A stretch of DNA of 64,000 nucleotides from Rhizobium herbae (GTDB taxonomy: Bacteria > Pseudomonadota > Alphaproteobacteria > Rhizobiales > Rhizobiaceae). Position numbers and translations under genes: made by a program. The notes below the pieces were generated by a model. The model searched no databases and had not been told where the DNA came from. It saw only the letters and a list, made by a program, of their open reading frames with translations. This document shows, piece by piece, positions 25,377 through 33,597 of the stretch (its first letter is position 1; the number at the start of each line of letters is the position of its first letter). The stretch lies in assembly GCF_019511375.1 (NCBI RefSeq), contig NZ_JAEUAO010000002.1:496001-560000 (forward strand), read 5' to 3'.

Positions 25377-26380
25377 CAGTGGTAACCCTCCTCGGGATCG
25401 ACCTTTCCGCGAAAGACCCAATAGGCATAGACAGTATAGATCAGGATGATCGGCACCAGTACGAGGGCGCCAACGAGCAGGAATAAAAGGCTCGCGGCGG
25501 GCGCCGCCGCATCCCAGATGGTGACCGACGGCGGCACCATGAAGGGATAGAAGCTGATGCCGATGCCGGCGTAACCGAGCACGAACAGGCCGAGTGCTGC
25601 AAGGAACGGTTGGGCGTCACGCTTGCCGCGGATGCCCGTAACGAGCAGAGCGAAGCATCCCAGCACCAGAGCCGGCACGATGACGCTGAATAAGGCCGTC
25701 GGCCAGCCGAACCAGCGCTCCAGATATTGCGGCTTGAGGAACGGCGTCCAGAGGCTGACGATGCCCATTGCAGCGATGGTGGCAAAGCAGGTGCGCAGCG
25801 CAATCCTGCGGGCCTTTTCGGCAAGGGCGCCGGTGGTCTTCATGATCAGCCAGGTCGAGCCGAGCAGGGCATAGCCGATCAGGATTGCGAAGCCGGTGGC
25901 GATGGAAAACGGCGTCAGCCAGTCCCACCAGCTGCCGGCATAGGCGCGGTTGACGACAGGGATGCCCTGAACGAGCGCGCCCAGCGCGATGCCTTGCGAG
26001 AAGGCCGCGAGCGCCGAACCGCCGGCAAAGGCCCAGTTCCACAGGAATTCGCCGCGCTTGGTGCGCCAGCGATATTCGAAGGCGACGCCGCGGAAGATCA
26101 GGCCGAGCAGCATGGCGATGATCGGTGCGTAGAGCGCCGGCAGGATGATCGAATAGGCCAGCGGAAAGACCGCCAGCAGGCCACCGCCGCCCAGCACCAG
26201 CCAGGTCTCGTTGCCATCCCAGACGGGAGCGACGGAATTCATCATCACGTCGCGGTCGCGCTTTTCGGGGAAGAACGGAAAGAGGATGCCGATACCGAGA
26301 TCGAAGCCGTCGAGGATCACATAGGCGAGCACGGCAAAGGCGATGATGGCAGCCCAGATGAACGGAAGATCAATGGCCAT
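25376..26380 (-). CDS. cydB: Cytochrome bd-type quinol oxidase subunit II
   Basis: The 334-residue polytopic subunit of the terminal oxidase carries FIWAAIIAFAVLAYVILDG at the N-terminus, FDLGIGILFPFF, and NSVAPVWDGNETWLVLGGGG, a CydB hallmark. About eight or nine helices are seen, normal for the family. I start at ATG 26380, with AGGAGC upstream, rather than at 26410, which lies inside cydA. The start overlaps the end of cydA by 11 bases. Confidence 0.95.
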   Translation of the reverse strand: MAIDLPFIWAAIIAFAVLAYVILDGFDLGIGILFPFFPEKRDRDVMMNSVAPVWDGNETWLVLGGGGLLAVFPLAYSIILPALYAPIIAMLLGLIFRGVAFEYRWRTKRGEFLWNWAFAGGSALAAFSQGIALGALVQGIPVVNRAYAGSWWDWLTPFSIATGFAILIGYALLGSTWLIMKTTGALAEKARRIALRTCFATIAAMGIVSLWTPFLKPQYLERWFGWPTALFSVIVPALVLGCFALLVTGIRGKRDAQPFLAALGLFVLGYAGIGISFYPFMVPPSVTIWDAAAPAASLLFLLVGALVLVPIILIYTVYAYWVFRGKVDPEEGYH

Positions 26381-27800
26381 GATGGGTGCTCCTATGCGCA
26401 CTTCCAGCATGTGCGCCGGCAGCGGGGCCGGGCATTATGCCTGAAGTCCTGATTGGCCCGTCTTCGAGATCGGGCATCGGATCGCGCGGCAGGCGCTTCA
26501 TCAGCCGCAGGATGTAGAAGGTGCCGGCACCGAAGACAAGGAAGTAGACGATGATGAAGGCGATCAGCGAGGCGGCGACGGCGGGTGCTGCGATCGGCGA
26601 GATCGAATTGGCCGTCAGCATCTGGCCATAGATCGTATAGGGCTGGCGGCCGACCTCGGTGGTGATCCAGCCGGCGAGCACGGCAACGAAACCGGCAGGA
26701 CCCATAAAGACGGCGGCGCGATGCAGCCCGTCGCTGCTGTCGAGAGTGCCTTTGTACCGACACCACAGGCTCCAGAGGCCGATGCCGAGCATCGCGAAAC
26801 CGAGGCCGACCATGACGCGGAAGGACCAGAAGATCACGGCGACCGGCGGATGGAGGTTTTCCGGGATGGTGTCGAGGCCGGAAAGGGGCGCATTCAGGTC
26901 GTGTTTCAGGATCAGGCTGGAGAGCTTGGGGATCTCGATCGCATAATCGACCCGCTTCTCGGCCGAATTGGGCAGGCCGAACAGGATCAGCGGCGCGCCG
27001 TCCGGATGGCTCTGATAGTGGCCTTCCATCGCCATCACCTTGGCTGGCTGGTGTTCCAGCGTGTTGAGGCCATGGAAGTCACCGGCGAGAATCTGGACCG
27101 GGGCGACGATCGTCGCCATCCACATGGCCATCGAGAACATGGTGCGCGAGCGGCGGGGTGCGGTGTTTTTGAGGAGGTGCCAGGCCCCGACCGCGCCGAC
27201 GACGAAGGCCGTGGTGAGATAGGCGGCAAGCACCATGTGGACGAGGCGGTATGGGAAGGACGGGTTGAAGATGACCTTCCACCAGTCGACCGGAATGAAC
27301 TGCCCGGCCTCGTTCATGCCGAAGCCTGCAGGCGTCTGCATCCACGAGTTCACCGCAAGGATCCAGGTCGCGGAGATCAGTGTGCCAAAGGCGACCATGA
27401 AGGTGGCAAGGAAATGCAGTCTTGGACCGACCCGGTGCAGGCCGAAGAGCATCACGCCGAGGAAGCCGGCTTCGAGGAAGAAGGCGGTCAGCACCTCATA
27501 GCCCATCAAGGGCCCGATGACGGGTCCTGCCTTGTCCGAAAAGACGCTCCAGTTGGTGCCGAACTGGTAGGACATGACGATGCCCGAGACGACGCCCATG
27601 CCGAAGGCGACTGCGAAGATCGTCTTCCAGAAATTGAACAGGTCCATGTAGACCTGGTCCTTCTTCCACAGCCACAACGCTTCGAGCACCGCGAGATAGC
27701 TCGCAAGGCCGATGGAGAAGGCCGGGAAGATGATGTGAAACGATACGGTGAAGGCAAACTGGACCCGGGCGAGCAACGTCGCGTCAAAGCTTTCGAACAC
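26370..27800 (-). CDS. cydA: Cytochrome bd-type (CIO-like) quinol oxidase subunit I
   Basis: The 476-residue haem-binding subunit oxidises quinol and reduces oxygen at the inner membrane. Seen: the haem ligand region VSFHIIFPAFSIGLASY, the acidic proton-path residues, KVMAMEGHYQ (the quinol-site K…E motif), and GRQPYTIYGQMLT near the end. The quinol loop is short, as in cyanide-insensitive (CioA) rather than E. coli CydA forms. I use the GTG at 27800, with AAAGGA seven bases upstream. The frame runs on to 27965, but those 55 residues are basic and not family-like. Divergent from the transglutaminase-like gene. Confidence 0.92.
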   Translation of the reverse strand: MFESFDATLLARVQFAFTVSFHIIFPAFSIGLASYLAVLEALWLWKKDQVYMDLFNFWKTIFAVAFGMGVVSGIVMSYQFGTNWSVFSDKAGPVIGPLMGYEVLTAFFLEAGFLGVMLFGLHRVGPRLHFLATFMVAFGTLISATWILAVNSWMQTPAGFGMNEAGQFIPVDWWKVIFNPSFPYRLVHMVLAAYLTTAFVVGAVGAWHLLKNTAPRRSRTMFSMAMWMATIVAPVQILAGDFHGLNTLEHQPAKVMAMEGHYQSHPDGAPLILFGLPNSAEKRVDYAIEIPKLSSLILKHDLNAPLSGLDTIPENLHPPVAVIFWSFRVMVGLGFAMLGIGLWSLWCRYKGTLDSSDGLHRAAVFMGPAGFVAVLAGWITTEVGRQPYTIYGQMLTANSISPIAAPAVAASLIAFIIVYFLVFGAGTFYILRLMKRLPRDPMPDLEDGPIRTSGIMPGPAAGAHAGSAHRSTHHGH

Positions 27801-28262
27801 AGCACAATCCTTTCGAGGTGGCCGCCGTCTCTTGTCTCTCGGCCCGGCCCCGCCTGTCCCCGGCCTGGCGGATATGCGCGGCGCCTGAACCCTTGAGACA
27901 TAATCTGCGGCAGCGGTGCGAAAGGTCAATGACGAGGCTGCAACCACAGTGTCACACTGCGACAATCTTTCGCCTGCGGCATAGTTGCCTCCGGTTACCT
28001 GCAGGGGCGATGGTTCACATTTTCATCAACTACACGCGTGTTTTGAATCTGATTTTCTTAAAAATGCGAGTTGCGTAAAATTGTAGCTGTCGGCTTAAGC
28101 GGCCCGCAAACTGTCATCCCTATGTTAGTCCTATCGGAGAACGAAACCGGCCAAACGGTTCCGCTGCATGAAGCGCTTCCCCGTCGCCGGAATGAATCCG
28201 GCACAGAGAACCGACGCCGTCCGGACAGGGACAGACGAACGGACAAAACCAGGGACAGGGTC
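27801..28262. other. Divergent regulatory region, cydA and 28263 gene
   Basis: This 462-base region has no convincing gene. On the minus side it contains a plausible promoter for cydAB and a short perfect dyad, listed separately. The part from about 28010 to 28090 is AT-rich and may hold the promoter for the plus-strand gene, though I cannot fix -35/-10 elements there. Confidence 0.5.
27900..27929 (-). promoter_or_regulatory. Putative sigma-70 promoter of cydAB
   Basis: On the minus strand TTGACC (27929-27924) and GATTAT (27905-27900) are separated by 18 bases, about 100 bases before the cydA GTG. A perfect dyad CAGTGT-C-ACACTG lies 18 bases upstream of the -35, at 27947-27959, where an activator could bind. 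No FNR/FixK-like TTGAT-N4-ATCAA box was found. Predicted from sequence only. Confidence 0.4.
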
Positions 28263-28829
28263 ATGCTGAAAGGAATCTCCATCGCGATCGTCATGTCGAT
28301 CGGCATTGCCGCAACGGCTGCCACGCCGTCGCAGGCCATGAGCATTTCCTCCGCCGCTCGCTCCATCAGCGCTTCCATGCCGGTGCGCACCATCGAGTTC
28401 AGCGAGCGGACAACGCTTTCCAACCAGCTTTTCTGCCTGCTATACGGCAATGACTGCCGCACCTCGGGCCGCAACGTCGTTGCTTATACGAGCAAGCTGC
28501 GCACGGTGCTGGCTTCGGTCAACCGGACCGTCAACCGCGCCATGCCGGATATCCGCGCGCGCCGCGAATTTCTTTCGTTCTATCCGCTGCCGGGCGCCGG
28601 CGACGATCATGCGATGATGAAGCGCAGCCAGCTGATCCGTGCCGGCCTGCCGGCAGGCGCCATGCGCCTCGCCAGTGTCACGACTTCGCAAGGTCGCAGC
28701 CATTCCGTGCTGGTCGTTTCGACATCGAGCGGCGAGTTCGTTCTCGATCACCGCCAGGCGTCGGTCCTGAAACGCCGCGACACCGGCTACAGCTTCGCCG
28801 CGTTGCGTTCGGTTCGCTTGTTCGACTGA
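28263..28829 (+). CDS. Transglutaminase-like (BTLCP) protein lacking the catalytic Cys
   Basis: The 188-residue exported protein has a signal peptide (cleavage near ATPSQA-M) and then a bacterial transglutaminase-like cysteine proteinase pattern: ASVNRTVNRAM, the GDCED-type segment, LIRAGLPAGAMRLASV, SHSVLVVSTSSGEFVLDH. The segment that should read GDCEDYALLKR is GAGDDHAMMKR, so glycine replaces the nucleophile while the His and Asp positions remain. It looks like a pseudoenzyme, perhaps a binding protein. An extra cysteine pair occurs at FCLLYGNDC. It is a single gene with a terminator downstream. Confidence 0.75.
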   Translation: MLKGISIAIVMSIGIAATAATPSQAMSISSAARSISASMPVRTIEFSERTTLSNQLFCLLYGNDCRTSGRNVVAYTSKLRTVLASVNRTVNRAMPDIRARREFLSFYPLPGAGDDHAMMKRSQLIRAGLPAGAMRLASVTTSQGRSHSVLVVSTSSGEFVLDHRQASVLKRRDTGYSFAALRSVRLFD

Positions 28830-28892
28830 TCGGTGCCGCACTTAGGAAGCAGCAGCTTCGATCCTGACTATTGCCCAAGACTGTCCCGACTT

Positions 28893-28925
28893 GCCGCAGG
28901 AATGTCCCTTCCTGCGGCCTTTTTC
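28893..28925 (+). terminator. Intrinsic terminator after the 28263 gene
   Basis: GCCGCAGGAA pairs perfectly with TTCCTGCGGC around a six-base loop and is followed by CTTTTT. It lies between the convergent 28263-28829 gene and the M20 gene, and may serve both directions. Confidence 0.85.
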
Positions 28926-28927
28926 GT

Positions 28928-30097
28928 CTATGTGCGGGTGAGATAGGCTTCTGCCAGTTCGGTCCAGAAGGCGGCGCCGATCGGCAGCAGGTCGTCGTTG
29001 AAATTATAGGCTGGGTGATGCAGCGGCCTTTCGTTGTCCGATGTCGCCGAGCCGAGGTAGAAATAGCTGCCCGGTCTTGCCTGCAGCATGTAGGCGAAGT
29101 CCTCGCTGCCCATGTAGGGGCGGGGGAGCTCGATAACCTTGTCGGCACCGGCGAAGCGCAGGGCAAGGTCACGGACGAACTCGGTCTCTGCCTTGTGGTT
29201 GATCGTCGCGTCGTAGCTGCGCAGGTAATCGACTGTCGCGGTCATGCCGAAGCTCGTTGCCTGGTTTTCGGCGATGAGGCGGATGCGGCGTTCCAGTTCA
29301 TCGCGAACCTTCGGCTCAAACGAGCGGATGCCGATGACGATCTCGGCGCGTGCGGGAATGATGTTGCTGGCCGAGCCGCTATGGAAGGAACCGACGGTGA
29401 CGACGGAGGGGTCCATCGGGTGGATATTGCGCGAGACGATCGATTGCAGCGCCATGACGATCGAGGCGCCGCAGACGATCGGGTCGGCGGTGTCCTGCGG
29501 TTCGGCGCCGTGGCCGCCGCGGCCGTGAACCGTGATCTTGCATTCGTCGACGGCCGCCATGACCGGGCCTGCGCGGAAAGCCAAGTGGCCGAAGGGCAGG
29601 CCGGGGTCGTTGTGAAGCGCGAAGACGGCATCGCAGGGGAATTTTTCAAACAGGCCGTCATCCATCATCAGCTTGGCGCCGCCGAAATTCTCCTCGGCTG
29701 GCTGGAAGATGAGATGCACGGTGCCGTCGAAATTCCTGCGTTCCGCAATGGCGCGCGCAGCGCCAAGCAGCATGGTCGTGTGCCCGTCATGGCCGCAGGC
29801 ATGCATGAGACCGGGCGTTTTCGATGCGTATTCGAGCCCGGTTTCCTCGAAGATCGGCAGGGCGTCCATATCCGCGCGGATACCGATCGATCGGTTGCTG
29901 GCGCCGTTCTTAAGCGTGGCAACCAGTCCGGTCTTGGCAAGGCCGCGCGTGACAGTGTAGCCGAGACCCTCCAGGCAGGTCGCGACGAAATTCGAGGTGC
30001 GAACTTCCTCCAGGCCAAGTTCCGGGTGGGCGTGCAGATCGTGACGGATGGCGACCAGATCCGGCATGGAGTTGGTTAGGTTCACGTTGAGGGTCAT
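28928..30097 (-). CDS. M20-family amidohydrolase (hippurate hydrolase-like)
   Basis: The 389-residue zinc amidohydrolase has the M20D signature: IRHDLHAHPELGLEEVRT at the N-terminus, RADMDALPI, MHACGHDGHTTMLLGAA (metal ligands), QPAEENFGGAKLM and YMGSEDFAYML. Members cleave N-acyl or carbamoyl amino acids. It starts at 30097, just beyond the permease stop (TGACATG), as the last gene of the ABC-transporter operon. It may hydrolyse an imported amide-linked amino acid (inference). Confidence 0.9.
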   Translation of the reverse strand: MTLNVNLTNSMPDLVAIRHDLHAHPELGLEEVRTSNFVATCLEGLGYTVTRGLAKTGLVATLKNGASNRSIGIRADMDALPIFEETGLEYASKTPGLMHACGHDGHTTMLLGAARAIAERRNFDGTVHLIFQPAEENFGGAKLMMDDGLFEKFPCDAVFALHNDPGLPFGHLAFRAGPVMAAVDECKITVHGRGGHGAEPQDTADPIVCGASIVMALQSIVSRNIHPMDPSVVTVGSFHSGSASNIIPARAEIVIGIRSFEPKVRDELERRIRLIAENQATSFGMTATVDYLRSYDATINHKAETEFVRDLALRFAGADKVIELPRPYMGSEDFAYMLQARPGSYFYLGSATSDNERPLHHPAYNFNDDLLPIGAAFWTELAEAYLTRT

Positions 30098-30098
30098 G

Positions 30099-30932
30099 TC
30101 AGGCACCACGGGTTGGGATTCGATTTTCGAGATAGCGGAAAGCTATGACGAGAATGCCGGTCAAGCACATGTAGATCAGCGCAAGAAGCAGAAGCGGCTC
30201 ATAGGTGATGTAGGTGTCCTGCCGCACCTTGGAGATGACAGCATAGACGTCGATGACCGTGATGGTAGCAACGAGCGGAGTCGCCTTCAACTGCAATACG
30301 GTCTCGCCGTTCAGCGTCGGCAGGGCGCGGTGGATGGCGCGTGGCAGCCAGATACGGCGAAAAAGCGTCCAGCGGCTCATGCCGTAGGCACGGGCGGCTT
30401 CAAGCTCGCCGGCGGGCACTCCGGCAAAGGCGCCCCGCATGACTTCGCCTTCGTAAGCCGCAAACGAGATCGTCAGGGCGGCGACGCCGTAGGGCCAGGA
30501 TTCACGCAGGTAGGGCCAGAGGAAGGAATGGCGGATCGCCGGAAACTGCGGGAACAGCGAGCCGAGGCCGTAATAGAGGAGCCAGAGCTGCAGAAGCAGC
30601 GGCGTGCCTCGAATGATCGTGCAGAAGCCGCTGGCCAGCGTCTTCAATGGCCAGGGACCGGTCACCTGCACGAGCCCGAGCGGCACGGCGAGCAGGAAGC
30701 CGAGGATCGAAGTGCTGAACAGCATGGCGAGGGTGACGACAATGCCATGGCCGAGCCGCGGCAGATATTGCGGCAGCCAGTCCCAGCGCATGAACCAGAC
30801 GACGCAGAAAACGAGGGCAGCGGCAATGACGAGAAGCACGATGCGGTGCGGCTTGAAGAAGCTGCCGGCGGTCGGCAGGTCTTCCGGCGTGATCGCCATC
30901 GCGTGCGTCGTGACGTCGGTCGTGTTGGTCAT
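30099..30932 (-). CDS. Amino-acid ABC transporter permease (HisM/ArtM type)
   Basis: The 277-residue membrane permease carries the family EAA loop as AYEGEVMRGAFAGVPAGELE followed by AARAYGMSRWTLFRRIWLP. About five or six helices are seen, the first near residues 30-50. The ATG at 30932 overlaps the stop of the upstream permease (ATGA). The frame stays open much further upstream, but that stretch lies antisense-free over the other permease and encodes a low-complexity Arg-rich string. It pairs with the 30929 permease as the two membrane subunits of a polar amino-acid importer. Confidence 0.92.
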   Translation of the reverse strand: MTNTTDVTTHAMAITPEDLPTAGSFFKPHRIVLLVIAAALVFCVVWFMRWDWLPQYLPRLGHGIVVTLAMLFSTSILGFLLAVPLGLVQVTGPWPLKTLASGFCTIIRGTPLLLQLWLLYYGLGSLFPQFPAIRHSFLWPYLRESWPYGVAALTISFAAYEGEVMRGAFAGVPAGELEAARAYGMSRWTLFRRIWLPRAIHRALPTLNGETVLQLKATPLVATITVIDVYAVISKVRQDTYITYEPLLLLALIYMCLTGILVIAFRYLENRIPTRGA

Positions 30933-31654
30933 GACTGCTCCACGAAACCACGCCGGGAGTGACGCTCGATGATTCTTATCAAGACATTCGAGAAAAGTGT
31001 CAGCGCCAGATAGAGAGCGCCGGCGGCGCAGAAGAACAGGATATACGCCTTTGTCGCGCCTGCTGCCTGCCGGGTCACGAGCGTCAGTTCGGAGAAGCCG
31101 ACGACGGCAAGCAGGGCGGTGTCCTTGGTGGCGATCAGCCAGAGATTGGAAAGACCGGGGATCGCATAGGGCAGCATGGCCGGCAGGGTGACGCGGGTCA
31201 TGACCTTGAACGGCGACATGCCGTAGGCGCGGGCGGCCTCGATCTGTCCGGCCGGCACGGCCTTGATGGCCCCGCGCAGGACTTCGGTGGAGTAGGCGCC
31301 CTGAACGACGCCGATGACGAAGATGCCGGCTGCGAGGCCGCTGATATCGACGGTGCCGATGCCGACCAGGTTGAGCACGTGGTTGAGAGCGTCGGTGCCG
31401 GCGTAGTAAAGCAGGAGGATGAGAACAAGCTCGGGAACGGCCCGCACGATCGTCGTGTAGCATTCCATCAAGTCGCGCAGGATCGGGCCGCCGTAAAGCT
31501 TGCCGAAGGCGCCGCCGACGCCGAGCAGAAGGCCAAAGGCATAGCCGCCGATGGCAATCTGGACGGAATTCACCAAGCCGTTGAGGAGTACACCGCCCCA
31601 GCCGGGCGGCGCGAGCGCGAGAAGGCCCCAGTTGATGATTGAATCGGCTGCCAT
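30929..31654 (-). CDS. Amino-acid ABC transporter permease (HisQ/ArtQ type)
   Basis: The 241-residue permease has five hydrophobic helices, IVRAVPELVLILLLYYAGTD, and the EAA loop YSTEVLRGAIKAVPAGQIEA followed by ARAYGMSPFKVMTRVTLP, which contacts the ATPase. It belongs to the HAAT family importing cationic or polar amino acids. It is coupled to the second permease. A 155-base gap with a strong hairpin separates it from the substrate-binding protein gene upstream. Confidence 0.93.
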   Translation of the reverse strand: MAADSIINWGLLALAPPGWGGVLLNGLVNSVQIAIGGYAFGLLLGVGGAFGKLYGGPILRDLMECYTTIVRAVPELVLILLLYYAGTDALNHVLNLVGIGTVDISGLAAGIFVIGVVQGAYSTEVLRGAIKAVPAGQIEAARAYGMSPFKVMTRVTLPAMLPYAIPGLSNLWLIATKDTALLAVVGFSELTLVTRQAAGATKAYILFFCAAGALYLALTLFSNVLIRIIERHSRRGFVEQS

Positions 31655-31694
31655 TGACCTCGATCTTTATCGACGTGTTTGCCCCTCACCCTAA

Positions 31695-31720
31695 CCCTCT
31701 CCCCGCAGGCGGGGAGAGGG
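31695..31720. repeat. REP-like palindrome between transporter genes
   Basis: CCCTCTCCCCG pairs with CGGGGAGAGGG around a four-base core. It is preceded by CCCTCACCCTAA, a combination I associate with short dispersed palindromic elements of rhizobial genomes. It lies between the substrate-binding protein gene and the permease genes, where such hairpins often stabilise the upstream mRNA and lower expression of downstream genes. Copy number elsewhere cannot be seen here. Confidence 0.6.
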
Positions 31721-31809
31721 GACGCTCGAGCTGCCGCTTGTTCGCTCTCCCGTTCAAAGGGGAGAAGGCGCCCGGCAGTACGGATGCGGGGCTCGCGTCA
31801 CAAGCCTCA

Positions 31810-32592
31810 TCACTCGCCGTAGATGTTGAAGTCGAAATACTTCTTCGAGAAGGTATCGTAGGTGCCGTTTCCGCGGATCGCCTTGATCGCGGCGTTGAGC
31901 TTGCCCTTCAGCTCGTCTTCACCCTTGCGCAGTCCGATGCCGACGCCGGCGCCGAGGATGGCCGGATCGTCCTTGACGTTGCCTTTCATTTCGCAGCAGT
32001 CCTGGCCCTGGTCGCTCTTGAGGAAGGCATCGAGCGCGATCGCGTCGGCCTGCACGGCATCGATACGGCCGGCGGCGAGGTCGTTGTTGGCTTCGTCCTG
32101 CGTCTGGTATTCCTTCACCGTCGCGCCGTTCTCGCCGAAATACTTGTTGGCGTAATCCTGATGGACGGTCGAGACCTGGACGCCGATCGTCTTGCCTTTC
32201 AGGCTTTCCGGCGTGGCTTCGAAAGTTTCGCCCTTCGGGCCGATGATGCCGGTGGGCGTGTTGTAATACTTGTCGGAGAAATCGATCGTCTTCAGGCGTT
32301 CCTCGGTGATCGACATCGAGCCGATGATGATGTCGATCTTCTTCGAGGTCAGCGCCGGAATGATGCCGTCCCAGGCGACGGGCGTGATCACGCAGTCGAG
32401 CTTGGCCTCGGCACAGACGGCCTTCTGGAATTCCACTTCCCAGCCTTCCCAGTTGCCGGAGGCATCCGGCGAGGTGAAGGGCGGATAGGGCTCGGCGGCG
32501 AAGCCGACCTTGATCTGTTCGGCCGAAGCGGCTCCGGCGGCAGCGATGCCGAGAGCGAGCGATAAGGCGATGGTCTGAAACGTCTTTTTCAT
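31810..32592 (-). CDS. Periplasmic substrate-binding protein of a cationic amino-acid importer
   Basis: The 260-residue protein has a signal peptide (MKKTFQTIALSLALGIAAAG, cleavage after ASA24) and then the SBP family 3 fold: IKVGFAAEPYPPFTSPDA, WEGWEVEFQKAVCAEA, AWDGIIPALTSKKIDIIIGS and FSDKYYNTP. These are the ligand-pocket residues of lysine/arginine/ornithine-type proteins. It has two cysteine pairs, including QDCCEMKG. Arginine or a related guanidino compound is a good guess from the flanking catabolic genes. Confidence 0.92.
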   Translation of the reverse strand: MKKTFQTIALSLALGIAAAGAASAEQIKVGFAAEPYPPFTSPDASGNWEGWEVEFQKAVCAEAKLDCVITPVAWDGIIPALTSKKIDIIIGSMSITEERLKTIDFSDKYYNTPTGIIGPKGETFEATPESLKGKTIGVQVSTVHQDYANKYFGENGATVKEYQTQDEANNDLAAGRIDAVQADAIALDAFLKSDQGQDCCEMKGNVKDDPAILGAGVGIGLRKGEDELKGKLNAAIKAIRGNGTYDTFSKKYFDFNIYGE

Positions 32593-32612
32593 GCTGTTTC
32601 CCTTTTTTGATT

Positions 32613-33386
32613 TTAGTGGATGGAGCTGATGAATTTCTTCAGGCGTTCCGATTGGGGGTTGCCGAAGATCTCATCCGGCGATCCCTGTTCCTCGATGACG
32701 CCATCGGCCAGAAAGACGATGTGATTGGCGACGTTGCGCGCGAACTTCATTTCATGGGTGACGAGGATCATCGTGCGCTTTTCGCGGGCCAAGTCGCCGA
32801 TGACGGTCAGCACTTCTCCGACCAGCTGCGGATCGAGCGCCGAGGTCGGCTCGTCGAACAGCATCACCAGCGGCTGGATCGCCAAGGCCCGCGCGATCGC
32901 CGCGCGCTGCTGCTGACCGCCGGACAGGAAGGCGGGATAGGCGTCTCGTTTCTCGAACAGGCCGACGCGGCGCAGAAGCGCCTCGGCCGTTTCAATCGCC
33001 TCGTCCTTGGATTTGCCGAGCACGTGGACCGGAACCTCGATGACGTTCTGGAGGATGGTCATGTGCTGCCAGAGATTGAAGCTCTGGAACACCATGCCGA
33101 GCTGGGTGCGCAGCCGTTGGACCTGTTTGCGGTCCGACGGCATGAGGCCGCCATAGCCGTCCTTCTTCATGGCGATGGTTTCGCCATGAATGGTGACCGA
33201 TCCGGATGTCGGCAATTCGAGCATGTTGATGCAGCGCAGGAACGTCGACTTGCCCGAACCGCTGCCACCGATGATGGCGATGACGTCGCCCTCATGTGCC
33301 GTCAGGGAAACGCCCTTGAGCACTTCGAGCGGCCCGAAGCGTTTGTGGAGGTTTGTGACCGCAATCGCCTGGGCTGGTTTCGTCAT
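32613..33386 (-). CDS. Amino-acid ABC transporter ATP-binding protein (HisP type)
   Basis: The 257-residue ATPase energises the importer. Seen: Walker A GGSGSGKST, the Q-loop MVFQSFNLWQHMT, signature LSGGQQQRAAIARAL, Walker B VMLFDEPTSALD and the switch VTHEM. I start at ATG 33386 (MTKPAQAIAV); the frame is open to 33506 but the extension is not family-like. It is the first gene of the minus-strand transporter operon and is divergent from the dimethylargininase-like gene. Confidence 0.94.
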   Translation of the reverse strand: MTKPAQAIAVTNLHKRFGPLEVLKGVSLTAHEGDVIAIIGGSGSGKSTFLRCINMLELPTSGSVTIHGETIAMKKDGYGGLMPSDRKQVQRLRTQLGMVFQSFNLWQHMTILQNVIEVPVHVLGKSKDEAIETAEALLRRVGLFEKRDAYPAFLSGGQQQRAAIARALAIQPLVMLFDEPTSALDPQLVGEVLTVIGDLAREKRTMILVTHEMKFARNVANHIVFLADGVIEEQGSPDEIFGNPQSERLKKFISSIH

Positions 33387-33506
33387 GAAAAATCTGCCCC
33401 GATGAGGCAGAGAGCTGGTGTCGAACGCATGAAAACAGTTCCCCTGATTCTCTTTTCGTGCGGCATTTTTGCCTGTCACGCTGTTCCATGGAGGCCATCG
33501 TGGCAC

Positions 33507-33534
33507 TTGTGCGGAAATTATTCAACCGTATAAT
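33507..33534 (+). promoter_or_regulatory. Putative promoter of the plus-strand arginine-catabolism operon
   Basis: TTGTGC (33507-33512) and a perfect TATAAT (33529-33534) are 16 bases apart, about 65 bases before the ATG at 33598. A TTATT…AATAA dyad (33518-33522, 33532-33536) straddles the -10 and could be an operator for the TetR-type regulator of the operon. Predicted from sequence. Confidence 0.5.
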
Positions 33535-33597
33535 AACGCCGACGCTGCTTTTTCTGGCAGCCCCGCCACAGGATCAAATTTCCAAGAGGAGTAGACG

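Noticed and set aside
25063-25428. Extra 122 residues upstream of the 23935-25062 glycosyltransferase
   Set aside because: Basic, repetitive sequence overlapping the oxidase small-subunit gene; ATG 25062 has a good ribosome site and the expected GT2 start.
30933-31463. N-terminal extension of the 30099-30932 permease frame
   Set aside because: The open frame continues through the other permease gene, but the translation is Arg-rich low complexity and ATG 30932 forms a clean ATGA coupling.
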